Of a stretch of DNA of 44,457 bases, positions 31,789 through 40,272 are shown one piece after another. Numbering within the stretch: the first letter of the stretch is position 1; the number at the start of each line of letters is the position of its first letter. The stretch is from the IMG/VR virus record IMGVR_UViG_3300017922_000005, positions 1-44,457 of that record, one strand, 5' to 3'. This DNA is from a virus. Both the position numbers and the translations under genes were made by a program. The notes beneath the pieces are model-generated. The model did not search any database, was not told the DNA's origin, and was given only the letters and a program-made list of their open reading frames with translations.

Positions 31789-32934
31789 ATGACGTACAGA
31801 AACTCAATACAGACAATTGGAGACCTTGAATCCCTCTACTATGGAGACCTCTTCTCCAAGCAGTACATGCAGAAAAGCGATGCGCCAATGCTTACTTCCA
31901 CCTCTGGTATTTACAACCAGATTTATGGTGCAAAGGTTTGGGTAAACCTGAATCTTGAAGCCAATGCATTTGGTATGTTGAACAAGACTCCTTGGAAACA
32001 GTCCGGTTGGAGGCTTATCACAACCCGTGCTCTCGGAACTTCTGGAAGCGGTGGAGTTGCTGAAAATGCTGCACTTCCAGATACCACAAAACCCACCTTC
32101 AAAGAGGTCGCTACCAAACCCAAGACCGTTGCACACACCTTCGACAGTTCCGAAGTCATGCAGTACATGGGTACAGTGGACGATTCCCTTGGAGATGTTA
32201 TGGGAGTTCTGCGTGAACACATGGCAAAGGAACATGCAGAACAGATCAACAAGATGCTCCTGAAAGATGCTTCTGCTGAAGCCGCAGCAGCCAGTGGAGA
32301 CCGTGCTGCAGCCGACATGTACAATATCGAATCCCTTGACCGTATAGTGTCCAGTGATGCAGAAGAAGACGCATTTGGTGGAACCTATAATGGTTGGTTC
32401 GATGTATTCAGCCTTGATAGGGATTCCACAACTGACTACGATGCACAGGTCAGCCACAACTCTGGTACAGACCGTTCCTTGTCCTTGTCCCTCATTGATA
32501 GTATGTTCACCAACCTGTGGACTGCTGGTGGAAATCCAAAGGTCATTATGACCGGATATGACTCCCTCATGGCAACCCAGCAACTCTTGCAGGCACAGCA
32601 GAGATTCATGGACACCAAGAGAGTAACACCTTCCGTAAACGGTATTAAAGGTGTAGATGGTGTGGATGCAGGATTCGTTGTTGCAACATACAATGGTGTT
32701 CCATTCATACCATCCAAAGACATGTGTCAGGATACCCTTTCAAGGATGTTCTTCCTCGATACCGACTATCTGGAAATGAGAATTGCAAAACCAACCCAGT
32801 ATTTCGAGTCCGGTATCCTTTCTGGAAACCCCTTCGGAATTAACCGTCTTGGTCAGGAAGGACTTTACCGTACAATGGGTGAAGCAACCTGCCAGTGGTT
32901 TGGCGTACAGGGTAAGATCAGGGATTTGCAGTAA
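31789..32934 (+). CDS. Major capsid protein (HK97-fold type)
   Basis: 381 residues, following protease-scaffold as usual. Features include an N-terminal arm (IQTIGDLESLYYGDLFSK), a Gly/Ser/Ala-rich region (RALGTSGSGGVAENAAL), a long spine-helix candidate (MGVLREHMAKEHAEQINKML), and KVIMTGYDSLMATQQLL near the middle. The codon usage is the most even and GC-rich of the late genes, as expected for a highly expressed protein. GGAGGAGAATAAAC precedes the ATG. Confidence 0.9.
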   Translation: MTYRNSIQTIGDLESLYYGDLFSKQYMQKSDAPMLTSTSGIYNQIYGAKVWVNLNLEANAFGMLNKTPWKQSGWRLITTRALGTSGSGGVAENAALPDTTKPTFKEVATKPKTVAHTFDSSEVMQYMGTVDDSLGDVMGVLREHMAKEHAEQINKMLLKDASAEAAAASGDRAAADMYNIESLDRIVSSDAEEDAFGGTYNGWFDVFSLDRDSTTDYDAQVSHNSGTDRSLSLSLIDSMFTNLWTAGGNPKVIMTGYDSLMATQQLLQAQQRFMDTKRVTPSVNGIKGVDGVDAGFVVATYNGVPFIPSKDMCQDTLSRMFFLDTDYLEMRIAKPTQYFESGILSGNPFGINRLGQEGLYRTMGEATCQWFGVQGKIRDLQ

Positions 32935-32968
32935 TTGCATCCCCATCAATCCTTTTTGGAGGATTTAG

Positions 32969-33289
32969 ATGAACGATCCAATAGCGACTGTAAAATATAT
33001 GGGCACTCTGGATGGGTTAACACATAAGAACCCAATAACCGGAAATGTCCATAAATTTGCAGGTAAGAATGTCCCTGCGAAATTGTACGATTCTCGTGAT
33101 GTCGATTATTACAAGACTAAAAATCATTTCAAGGTAACACTTATTGAGAAAAAGGAAGAACCTGCTCCAATTTCTAAAGAAGATACCAAGGAAGACACGA
33201 AGAAGAGTGCCCAGACCAGACGTTCCAGTACAGCCCGAAAGACCAAAGCGAGCAAAACAAAAAGCTCAACGAAGGCTAAAAAGGAGTGA
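32969..33289 (+). CDS. Unknown small head protein with basic Lys/Ser tail
   Basis: 106 residues. A compact N-terminal domain (TVKYMGTLDGLTHKNP, then FKVTLIEKKEE) is followed by a tail of about 35 residues rich in Lys, Thr, Ser and Arg. The tail resembles histone-like or DNA-binding tails, and the gene lies directly after the capsid gene. A head-joining or DNA-contacting role is inference. GGAGGATTTAG precedes the ATG. Confidence 0.65.
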   Translation: MNDPIATVKYMGTLDGLTHKNPITGNVHKFAGKNVPAKLYDSRDVDYYKTKNHFKVTLIEKKEEPAPISKEDTKEDTKKSAQTRRSSTARKTKASKTKSSTKAKKE

Positions 33290-33295
33290 TGACAG

Positions 33296-33562
33296 ATGGC
33301 TTTTGCATATGAGGTAACAGACAGAGGTGTATTTGGAGATAAAAAGTACACCAGAGGCACTTATACTAATGCTTCCGGAGATACTGGTGGAGATATAAAC
33401 ACCGGACTCGGACTTTGTGAAATGCTTATACTTCAGCCCACAGGAGCGTCCGCAATTGCAACTGCACCTGTAGTAAATGAAATCCTGCCTGTAGATGGTT
33501 CTGCTGTAACTGTTGTTACTGCAGACGATGAAGATGGTATGTGGATCGCATTTGGTAACTGA
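33296..33562 (+). CDS. Putative capsid-decoration or minor head protein
   Basis: 88 residues, Gly/Ala/Thr rich and beta-like (YTNASGDTGGDINTG, then EMLILQPTGAS). Size, composition and position after the capsid gene fit a decoration protein, but no family is recognised. Confidence 0.6.
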   Translation: MAFAYEVTDRGVFGDKKYTRGTYTNASGDTGGDINTGLGLCEMLILQPTGASAIATAPVVNEILPVDGSAVTVVTADDEDGMWIAFGN

Positions 33563-33587
33563 CTAATGCGATTCTGTTATACCACAA

Positions 33588-33600
33588 TCTTTCTTTTTTT
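33588..33600 (+). terminator. T-rich archaeal-type terminator candidate
   Basis: TCTTTCTTTTTTT lies after the minor head gene and before the next gene, which has its own ribosome site (GGAGAACTGATAG). It probably marks the end of a capsid transcription unit. Confidence 0.45.
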
Positions 33601-33627
33601 AGAAACTAATATGGAGAACTGATAGCA

Positions 33628-34200
33628 ATGACTATATCACTGGTATCTGAAATTTTTACACACGAAGAACTCAAAGACGGAACTGCGGAGGCTTGGATAA
33701 ACACCCAAGACCCCCAAAATATATCATCTGTAATGCAAACACAGGCTGGTAATGCTACAGTAACCCTTACCCTTGTATTTGGGGAAGGAATAGGGATAGG
33801 AGAAGCATACAACACAGCCATCAATAGTTTAAATGTTGTAGAAAATGCTCCACTTGATCAGCAGCCACTTGATGAGACACCTCTGAATGCAGTAACTACT
33901 GCCCAAACATCCACATATACAACTGTTCTTGATAAGCAGAGACTTACAGTGATTGTGAATGTTACATCTGGTACAACTGGTGGAACAATTACATTGAAGA
34001 CCAAGAACAGTGCTGGAATAGCAATTAATGTACCTTTCATTGACACTGCTGATGATTCAATAAATACATCAAAAGTATGTACTACTGGTTCTTATATATT
34101 CAAACTTCCAGCAGACATCACTATAAAAGAACTTGCAGTAGATTTGAGTTCTGTTACAGATGGTACATTTACAGTTGATATCCTTGGAGGTGCTCTGTAA
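33628..34200 (+). CDS. Putative structural protein, beta-rich
   Basis: 190 residues, Thr/Val/Asn rich with alternating strands (ATVTLTLVFGEGIGIG, TVIVNVTSGTTGGTITLKT). Such composition is typical of virion surface proteins. It begins the group that leads into the LamG genes. No family is recognised. The TAA overlaps the next ATG. Confidence 0.65.
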   Translation: MTISLVSEIFTHEELKDGTAEAWINTQDPQNISSVMQTQAGNATVTLTLVFGEGIGIGEAYNTAINSLNVVENAPLDQQPLDETPLNAVTTAQTSTYTTVLDKQRLTVIVNVTSGTTGGTITLKTKNSAGIAINVPFIDTADDSINTSKVCTTGSYIFKLPADITIKELAVDLSSVTDGTFTVDILGGAL

Positions 34201-34580
34201 TGACACTTGATATAATAAAACCTGTACCAAAAACTGAACAACCAGACATTTCTGGAATTGATTTAGGTGTAATCATAGCAGAAGGTGTAAATTCTGGTGA
34301 TATTGAAGATTTGCACTCATGTGTAGAATTTGTAAACACCAAAATTGACCCTGATATTGGTGGTAATGAAGTTCAGGGAATATTCAAAAAAGTTGTAAAA
34401 GAAGCCAAAGAGATGAGTAGTAAAGCCGATAGTATGGCAAGAAATGGTGCTACTGTTACTGAAATGGCTGCTGAAATCACTGGTGACTATTTCACATTTG
34501 ACGACATCAAACAAATGAAAATCGAAGTGTATGGAACTGTAACTGAATGGAAAAATGCAATGACAACAGATGAGGTATGA
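34200..34580 (+). CDS. Unknown helical structural-module protein
   Basis: 126 residues, acidic and helical (FKKVVKEAKEMSSKADS). It is joined to the upstream gene by TAATG and followed six bases later by the first LamG gene. It may link the surface proteins to the head. That is inference. Confidence 0.6.
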   Translation: MTLDIIKPVPKTEQPDISGIDLGVIIAEGVNSGDIEDLHSCVEFVNTKIDPDIGGNEVQGIFKKVVKEAKEMSSKADSMARNGATVTEMAAEITGDYFTFDDIKQMKIEVYGTVTEWKNAMTTDEV

Positions 34581-34586
34581 TATTCC

Positions 34587-35273
34587 ATGCCTCGTACTGT
34601 TTTACCTGTTGAAAATTGTGTTTTCAGATTAGACTCCAAGTATGGGTTTAATCAGCAGTTCCCGATGACATTCAATGATGTTGAATTATCAGAAGATGGG
34701 TTTGAATTTGATGGCATAAATAGTTGGATTTCTTTTCCTAGTATCCCTACACGAATGTGGGATATGACTATCCATTTAAGGATGATTTGGAATGGAAATG
34801 GTAATGACAACGATAGTCTCCAACAAATAATAGGGAATAATGATAGGTACAATGAATGGATAGCAATACAGGAGATTGATAACGGTTATACATATATGGA
34901 AGATGGTATGAATTCAAATGCATACCAGTTAGATACTTATACACTTCGGATAGATGTGGGTGTTATTTATGATATATTCATAAGTTTAGGAGAAAATAAT
35001 TATAAAGTACTTCTAAATGGTGAATTTGTAAGGGAAACTGAAAAAGCAGATAGATATAATTTTAATATTAATGCAATTGGTGGAAGGCCAGATGATAGAC
35101 GTTTTGAAGGAATTATATCACTTGTAGAAATATATTATCGTGCATATACCGTGCAAGAAATGAAAGACAGATACAACCAGAGTACATTCTTATTCCTGAA
35201 TAATACACCAACACCCACCCAGCAGGCATATCTTGACTGGCAGAATAGCAGAATAATTGGGAGGTCACGATAA
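34587..35273 (+). CDS. LamG/concanavalin-like surface protein, copy 1
   Basis: 228 residues with a jelly-roll-like strand pattern: GFEFDGINSWISFP at the start, GNNDRYNEWIAIQ in the middle, YKVLLNGEFV, and EIYYRAYTVQEMKDRYNQ at the end, the usual LamG closing strand and helix. LamG domains bind sugars or host-surface ligands. It is the first of three such genes in a row. Confidence 0.75.
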   Translation: MPRTVLPVENCVFRLDSKYGFNQQFPMTFNDVELSEDGFEFDGINSWISFPSIPTRMWDMTIHLRMIWNGNGNDNDSLQQIIGNNDRYNEWIAIQEIDNGYTYMEDGMNSNAYQLDTYTLRIDVGVIYDIFISLGENNYKVLLNGEFVRETEKADRYNFNINAIGGRPDDRRFEGIISLVEIYYRAYTVQEMKDRYNQSTFLFLNNTPTPTQQAYLDWQNSRIIGRSR

Positions 35274-36034
35274 TGACACGGACACTTGAAGAATTGAGAG
35301 AATATTTGGTTGGAGAATGGAAATTTGATAATAACTTCCTTGATACATCTGGAAATGGTAACCATGGTACTCCTACTGATATTGAATGGAAACCTACAAG
35401 TAGAGGGCTGAAACCACATATTAAAATAGGAAATACTGTGTCTATGAATGAAATTGTGTTATCTCCTAATGATTCCACAATTTCACTTTGGGTTGCCAAT
35501 TTTAAAAAAATTGATAGTAATTATAATGACCATCATTATATTTTATCTAAAAATGATAGATATAGAAATTATATTGCAATCAGTTCAACTGGAAGTATTG
35601 CAATTGAATCTGATGTTAATGGGGATATATTTGGAATTGCAACTACAGGAACATTTCCATTTGACTTCAGGCCACATCAAATAACTGTTACTGCATCAAA
35701 TGCTGTAACCCAAATTTATTTGGATGGGATACCTGTTAATATGACTGGTATTAATGCAGATGCAGAAGTTAAATTGACAAACATTGGTTGTATCACGGAA
35801 CAAAATGATACGTCTCCTGATTGTACAGTATGTGGCATATTGCACTATTCCACTGCCCTAACATCAGATGAAGTCCTCAACCTATACAACTCCACCAAAA
35901 ACGCTGTCGGTGTACGACCTGCCGAAAGAAGTTTTACTCACAGACTGCAACCTGACGTAGATGACAACACCGTATTTGCTACTGACATGAGTACCAAGAA
36001 TAGCGATGGTACGCTCATGGATTTAAGTTGGTGA
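35273..36034 (+). CDS. LamG/concanavalin-like surface protein, copy 2
   Basis: 253 residues. LamG hallmarks are LVGEWKFDNNFLDTSGNGNH at the start, SKNDRYRNYIAIS in the middle (matching copy 1), IYLDGIPVN, and YSTALTSDEVLNLYN near residue 200. A second opening (VFATDMSTKNSDGTLMDLSW) sits at the C-terminus and reads like the first strand of another LamG domain, which the next gene continues (MGNNHATVYGAA). It is joined to copy 1 by TAATG. Confidence 0.78.
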   Translation: MTRTLEELREYLVGEWKFDNNFLDTSGNGNHGTPTDIEWKPTSRGLKPHIKIGNTVSMNEIVLSPNDSTISLWVANFKKIDSNYNDHHYILSKNDRYRNYIAISSTGSIAIESDVNGDIFGIATTGTFPFDFRPHQITVTASNAVTQIYLDGIPVNMTGINADAEVKLTNIGCITEQNDTSPDCTVCGILHYSTALTSDEVLNLYNSTKNAVGVRPAERSFTHRLQPDVDDNTVFATDMSTKNSDGTLMDLSW

Positions 36035-36038
36035 TATA

Positions 36039-36842
36039 ATGGGGAATAACCATGCTACTGTTTACGGAGCCGCTCGTTCCGGTGGATACCTAACAGACGG
36101 ACTAAGGATGAATGGATCGAATAACTATCTGGGAATTGGTGACACAGAAACAGATATTAAAACAATTGAACTTATTGTACAATGTTCTTCTGATACAGAA
36201 TATTTGATTGATTTGAATGGAACTGCAAATATAGATGTATCGAGTGGTATGATCAGAGCAAACAATATAGCAAATCCAACCATATATATTAATGGGGAAG
36301 AAAATAGTGCAATAACCGAAGACAAAATAAATCACGTAGTTGTTACAACTGAGACTCCAGTAACGGCATCATCAGTTGAAATTGGTAAAGTTGGAAGTAA
36401 TTATGGGAATTTAGTGATATTGCAGGGTGCTCTTGATAGCAGTGCTCTTACACTTACGCAAATCAAATCACGCTTCAACTCCCTCGCTACACTTCCACTA
36501 TACACATTCGATGCCAGCAAGTATCCGACAAGTGACGGCTGGACTACAAATGTACCATACAGCAGTATGTCGATAAGTTCTGGCGAGTTCTCATTCACAG
36601 ATGATGGACAATTACAATGTGACAGTGCAGGTTCATTTTCACTTCGGAATTCCCATCCCTTCGATGCTGATGAATACATCAAATTGACAATCAATGGTGT
36701 CGAATATGCAGGTACAGGTAGCATCACTCAAGGTACTGTCACTGTATCCCTGACACAAGGCAGTAACAAGATTAGTGTCAATATGGGTACGGGTGATGTG
36801 ATTGATGGTATTGATATACAATTCAGAGAACCTGTGGAGTGA
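36039..36842 (+). CDS. LamG/concanavalin-like surface protein, copy 3
   Basis: 267 residues beginning MGNNHATVYGAARSGGYL, the second strand of a LamG repeat, so its first strand may lie at the end of the previous protein. The LamG part ends near LTQIKSRFNSLAT (about residue 150). It is followed by a beta-rich domain of about 110 residues (TVSLTQGSNKISVNMG). Receptor or glycan binding is likely. Confidence 0.72.
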   Translation: MGNNHATVYGAARSGGYLTDGLRMNGSNNYLGIGDTETDIKTIELIVQCSSDTEYLIDLNGTANIDVSSGMIRANNIANPTIYINGEENSAITEDKINHVVVTTETPVTASSVEIGKVGSNYGNLVILQGALDSSALTLTQIKSRFNSLATLPLYTFDASKYPTSDGWTTNVPYSSMSISSGEFSFTDDGQLQCDSAGSFSLRNSHPFDADEYIKLTINGVEYAGTGSITQGTVTVSLTQGSNKISVNMGTGDVIDGIDIQFREPVE

Positions 36843-36846
36843 GAAC

Positions 36847-37383
36847 ATGGTTGACTACGAACTCAAAAAATTTAAGGGAAAGATACTCCTTATGTGTCAG
36901 TCCAATGCTAAAGATATAAAAGAACACACAGGCATTATGACACAAAAGATTCAGAAACTTGACGACAAGATACGTCAATTTGAAAAGAACGATAAAATAA
37001 GAAAGGAGATCGTCAATCAAACCAGAAATCATCTAGGTGAACTCCAGAATTTTAATAAAAGGATGGATGAAATGTACGAAGAAATGGAGAATTTTGTAAA
37101 GAAAATGAGAGAAAAGACTTCCAAACTGGAGACCAATAACTCCAAAACCGATGAAAGAGTCCTTTTCCTTGGTAATCAAATAAAGAAAGCAAAAGAACAA
37201 TCCGCAGAAGAGAAAAAAATTCTTGAAAAGCGGATTGATGGGGATTACGCCAGAGTGGTAGAAGAACTACAGGAAATAAAAACCCTCATCAAGGATATGG
37301 AAAGGGAAAATATAAAATGGAGAGAGGGACATCTCCAGACACATGAAGAGAACAAAGGAATTCTAAAGAGGATATTCAAATGA
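36847..37383 (+). CDS. Coiled-coil protein of the structural module
   Basis: 178 residues, almost entirely charged helix (KIQKLDDKIRQFEKNDK, EMYEEMENFVKKMREK). I chose ATG 36847 because GGAGTGAGAAC precedes it; an upstream ATG at 36802 lies inside the LamG gene. It may form a fibre-like or linker rod for the surface proteins. The TGA overlaps the next ATG. Confidence 0.7.
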   Translation: MVDYELKKFKGKILLMCQSNAKDIKEHTGIMTQKIQKLDDKIRQFEKNDKIRKEIVNQTRNHLGELQNFNKRMDEMYEEMENFVKKMREKTSKLETNNSKTDERVLFLGNQIKKAKEQSAEEKKILEKRIDGDYARVVEELQEIKTLIKDMERENIKWREGHLQTHEENKGILKRIFK

Positions 37384-37592
37384 TAAATTTTGATGTAAAC
37401 ACCGTTGCGATGGTAACTGTTGCTATAAGTGGATGGGCAGTAGCCTTTGGTAAGCACGCATATGATTGGTGGTCTGAAAAGTCCAAATCTACAAGGGTAA
37501 AGATCATTGATGAAATCCAGGAATCTATCAGGGATGGTGTGATTACCAAGGAAGAGGGTTTTGCCATAATCAACGCTGCGATGGAGAAATAA
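37380..37592 (+). CDS. Small protein with one TM helix
   Basis: 70 residues with a hydrophobic segment at about 8-24 (TVAMVTVAISGWAVAFG) and a charged helical C-terminus. It could be a membrane-anchored accessory or a holin-like protein. Nothing further supports lysis. It starts in an ATGA overlap. Confidence 0.6.
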   Translation: MINFDVNTVAMVTVAISGWAVAFGKHAYDWWSEKSKSTRVKIIDEIQESIRDGVITKEEGFAIINAAMEK

Positions 37593-37593
37593 A

Positions 37594-38220
37594 ATGGCTG
37601 ACTATTGTACGGCACAGGATGTAGCAAAATTTATAGGAATAGATGTGGGTGTAGATACTATTCCAGATACCAGTACAGTAGAAGAATTTATTGAAGAAAG
37701 TGAAGACGAAATTGATTTCTACACCCACCATGCGTGGAGAACCGTGAGGAAGGAAAATGAACACTACAACTTCCATGGATTTGTCGCACAAAGAGAAAGA
37801 TTTGGAGATTGGTCTGATAGGGCAAGAATTTACCTCAAGAACCGCAATATTCAACAACTCGTCAAGCTCGAAGTCTGGGATGGTTCTCATTGGGAAGAAT
37901 TCGTCGGGAATTACACCGAAGATCGATATGGAGATTATTGGGTGGACTATGACAGAGGAATTATTCACTTTGCTAACAGATACCCGTGGAGAATGCGACA
38001 TTCTATACGAGTGACATACGACTACGGTCTAGACTCCGTGCCTAAAGATATCAAAAGAGCCTGCACATTGCTTACAGCAAGTTATATGATACAGCAGGAC
38101 GACTATTCTGTCCTCTTGCCCGAAGGTACTTCCAACATCCCACCTGTAAATAAAGCCAAGATGTGGGAAGAAAGGGCATACAAAATAATGGATAGGCATG
38201 TTGAAATTAAATCGTGGTGA
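37594..38220 (+). CDS. Head-tail connector protein (gp6/gp15-like)
   Basis: 208 residues. The opening YCTAQDVAKFIGIDVGVDTI, the helix EEFIEESEDEIDFYTHHAW, the beta part and the closing helices (IKRACTLLTASYMIQQDD) match small connector proteins that seal the portal after packaging. The order connector, tail terminator, tail tube follows. Confidence 0.8.
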   Translation: MADYCTAQDVAKFIGIDVGVDTIPDTSTVEEFIEESEDEIDFYTHHAWRTVRKENEHYNFHGFVAQRERFGDWSDRARIYLKNRNIQQLVKLEVWDGSHWEEFVGNYTEDRYGDYWVDYDRGIIHFANRYPWRMRHSIRVTYDYGLDSVPKDIKRACTLLTASYMIQQDDYSVLLPEGTSNIPPVNKAKMWEERAYKIMDRHVEIKSW

Positions 38221-38224
38221 TTAA

Positions 38225-38665
38225 ATGACTTCACCAGATATAGATATTGTAGGAGTCATTCTGGATTTTTTGAATACCAACTGGAATACAGACAATTGTC
38301 CAAAGCCCATAATCAAGAGGGTTGAAGAGGTCAAACGTATCAATGTGAAGAGTAGTGCTGGATATATCTTACTCTATGAGAGTTCCGGACTTCACATTTC
38401 CAGAGGCGATGTTCAGTGGGATTCCAGAGATTGGGCAGGTTCCGTATCTGCAGACATTCGTACAGTGAATGGTGTGGATCATGTAAACCAAATTTATACT
38501 GAACTTGACAGACTCTTACTTACCTTGAGGAGGGATGTGACAGGCACGGGATGGCATAAACTTGAGGGTACTGACCGTATGAATCTCACTAATAAGGCTG
38601 TGGGATTATGGCGGTATGTTGTTGAAATAAAACTTGTTGCACGTAAAAAACTAATAGGAGACTAA
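38225..38665 (+). CDS. Putative tail-terminator protein
   Basis: 146 residues with an alpha/beta pattern: DIVGVILDFLNTNW, GYILLYESSG, SVSADIRTVNGVDHVNQIY, and a closing VGLWRYVVEIKLVARK. The size and the place between connector and tail tube fit the protein that caps the tail tube. The assignment is mainly from position. Confidence 0.65.
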   Translation: MTSPDIDIVGVILDFLNTNWNTDNCPKPIIKRVEEVKRINVKSSAGYILLYESSGLHISRGDVQWDSRDWAGSVSADIRTVNGVDHVNQIYTELDRLLLTLRRDVTGTGWHKLEGTDRMNLTNKAVGLWRYVVEIKLVARKKLIGD

Positions 38666-38667
38666 AA

Positions 38668-39684
38668 GTGAGTATATTCAGAAGTGAGCAATATAGACTT
38701 GCTCTAACACCATGTGAAAATGCATTCGGTTATAAAACCGGAACTACAGCATGGGGAGTTGCCGATGGAGCTTATCCGGTTGGACTCCTCAAAGGATATG
38801 AACCTCCAGACCCCGAAATCGAATGGAAGGATTTCAAACAGATAGGTGTAGCCTCTAGTAGGAACATTGAGACTTTGGTTCAAGGTCCATTTTCTCTATC
38901 CGGCAATATTCCATTCACCATTCAGGATGCCCGTATGATTGCACTGGCATTTGGTTCCGATTCTGTGTCAGGTTCAGCTGATCCATATACCCACACAATC
39001 AAACCTGCAGACGAACTCCCAAGTTTCGGAGCAGTAGTCTCCAGACTTACATCCGGAGTCGGTAATGATTATAACCGGATTTATTCCGGACTCAAAGTTG
39101 ATCAATTAAGTCTTGCTGCCGAATCTTCCGGAGAGCTTAAAGCTTCGGTTACGGTACAGGGACAGAACGTCACCCAAGACAATGCTTCCGATGCTCCGGA
39201 CGTGACCGCCCTTGACGACGAGCCATATTGGTTCTATCAGTCCACCATAACTTTCTGGTCAGCAGAGATTGGTAGATTACAATCCTTCGAAATGACACTT
39301 TCCAATAATATTGATGGAAAAAGATACTTCAAGACCGCACCAGTAAATTCCGTTTCCGAACTTCTGGAAGGTGGAAGACAATTCTCCCTCAAAGCAGATA
39401 TCGCAATTGATGATATGACCATATATGATAAACTCATCAATGGCACCAACTTTGATATCTCCCTGTACTTTGAAAGGGCTTCCGGAGACACCTTAAAAAT
39501 CAGTTCCGATATTTCCCTTGATATGCAGACCTTAGACGGGGGAGCCAATAACTGTTATATTAGCAAAGCACCACACAGCGTGCCCGATTCCAATGAAGTG
39601 GTCGTACCTGTAGAAATAATCATGAAGAATGCTTATGCAGTAATCGAAAACGATTACGCAACATCATACGTAGCACTCGCATAA
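38668..39684 (+). CDS. Major tail tube protein
   Basis: 338 residues starting with GTG behind AGGAGACTAAAA. The middle is rich in strands (IETLVQGPFSLSGNIPFTI, SGELKASVTVQGQNVT), and it ends in a long beta-rich part (VVVPVEIIMKNAYAVIEND), as in phage tail tube proteins. The position before the frameshifted chaperone genes supports this. It is larger than usual, so it may carry an extra surface domain. Confidence 0.82.
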   Translation: MSIFRSEQYRLALTPCENAFGYKTGTTAWGVADGAYPVGLLKGYEPPDPEIEWKDFKQIGVASSRNIETLVQGPFSLSGNIPFTIQDARMIALAFGSDSVSGSADPYTHTIKPADELPSFGAVVSRLTSGVGNDYNRIYSGLKVDQLSLAAESSGELKASVTVQGQNVTQDNASDAPDVTALDDEPYWFYQSTITFWSAEIGRLQSFEMTLSNNIDGKRYFKTAPVNSVSELLEGGRQFSLKADIAIDDMTIYDKLINGTNFDISLYFERASGDTLKISSDISLDMQTLDGGANNCYISKAPHSVPDSNEVVVPVEIIMKNAYAVIENDYATSYVALA

Positions 39685-39711
39685 ATAAAGTAAAACAAAG
39701 TAAGTGATAAT

Positions 39712-40074
39712 ATGAGTGAAGATGTTCAGAAAATGGAAGACGGGATTTTTGCAGATTCCCGTGTCAAGAAAAAACCTTTCTTTTTTAGAGGAAAGGAGTA
39801 TGAATTTCAGGTAAAAGAAATTTCCTGGATGGAAAAACAGCGTATTGTATCCAATTGTATGTCTGCCAATAAAAAGGGTATGGGTATAGATATTGCAAAA
39901 TACAATAAAGAAATACTCCTGAAAATCCTTGTGGATACTGACGGACTCTTCCGTGTCGATGCCATGGATATTATGAGGCTCTCTGATGAAATGGGTAATG
40001 CCCTCACAGAGCAAATAATCCCCGATGCAGATGATATGGGCGGACTTGACGAGGAAGAGTCAAAAAACTGCTAA
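39712..40074 (+). CDS. Tail assembly chaperone, short form
   Basis: 120 residues from ATG with weak upstream AAGTGATAAT. Acidic and helical (EISWMEKQRIVSNCM, LSDEMGNALTEQII). It ends DEEESKNC, with the slippery codons AAA AAC just before the TAA. It is the abundant product when no frameshift occurs. Confidence 0.82.
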   Translation: MSEDVQKMEDGIFADSRVKKKPFFFRGKEYEFQVKEISWMEKQRIVSNCMSANKKGMGIDIAKYNKEILLKILVDTDGLFRVDAMDIMRLSDEMGNALTEQIIPDADDMGGLDEEESKNC

Positions 40075-40271
40075 AAGCTATGGAGGGAGAACGTAATGAA
40101 TTCTCCCATTATATTATTCAATATAATTTAATTACCATGGGTTTTAGAGTAGATGAAATCGAGCGCATGTCCAGTAAGGAAATAGATATTTATTCTACTA
40201 TTGGATATCAGCAAAATAAGGATATAAAGAAGCAGACAGAACAACTCAAGGATGTAAACACTGGAGGATAA
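39712..40271 (+). CDS. Tail assembly chaperone, -1 frameshift fusion product
   Basis: Translation of the 120-residue gene (39712-40074) shifted back by one base at 40068 continues through LLKAMEGERN into the frame of 40080-40271. This gives a fusion of 187 residues. Such paired products (G and GT types) guide tail-tube protein onto the tape measure in siphoviruses. The slippery site and a hairpin are listed separately. Both the normal stop and the second frame are intact. Confidence 0.8.
40062..40068 (+). promoter_or_regulatory. Programmed -1 frameshift site A AAA AAC
   Basis: The heptamer A AAA AAC sits in the correct phase (TCA AAA AAC TGC TAA). Sixteen bases behind it GGGAGAA (40085-40091) pairs with TTCTCCC (40101-40107) over a nine-base loop, which may stimulate the shift. 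The -1 frame runs straight into the second chaperone frame. Confidence 0.85.
40080..40271 (+). CDS. Tail assembly chaperone, second frame
   Basis: 63 residues (MEGERNEFSHYIIQYN..., ending KDVNTGG). Its own ATG is present but has only a weak ribosome site (AAAAGCT), so translation is expected mainly through the frameshift. Length and position match the T domain of G/GT chaperones. Confidence 0.7.
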   Translation: MEGERNEFSHYIIQYNLITMGFRVDEIERMSSKEIDIYSTIGYQQNKDIKKQTEQLKDVNTGG

Positions 40272-40272
40272 T

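Noticed and set aside
31804-32583. 259-codon minus-strand frame inside the capsid gene
   Set aside because: Cys/Gly/Ile-rich antisense shadow of the GC-biased capsid gene.
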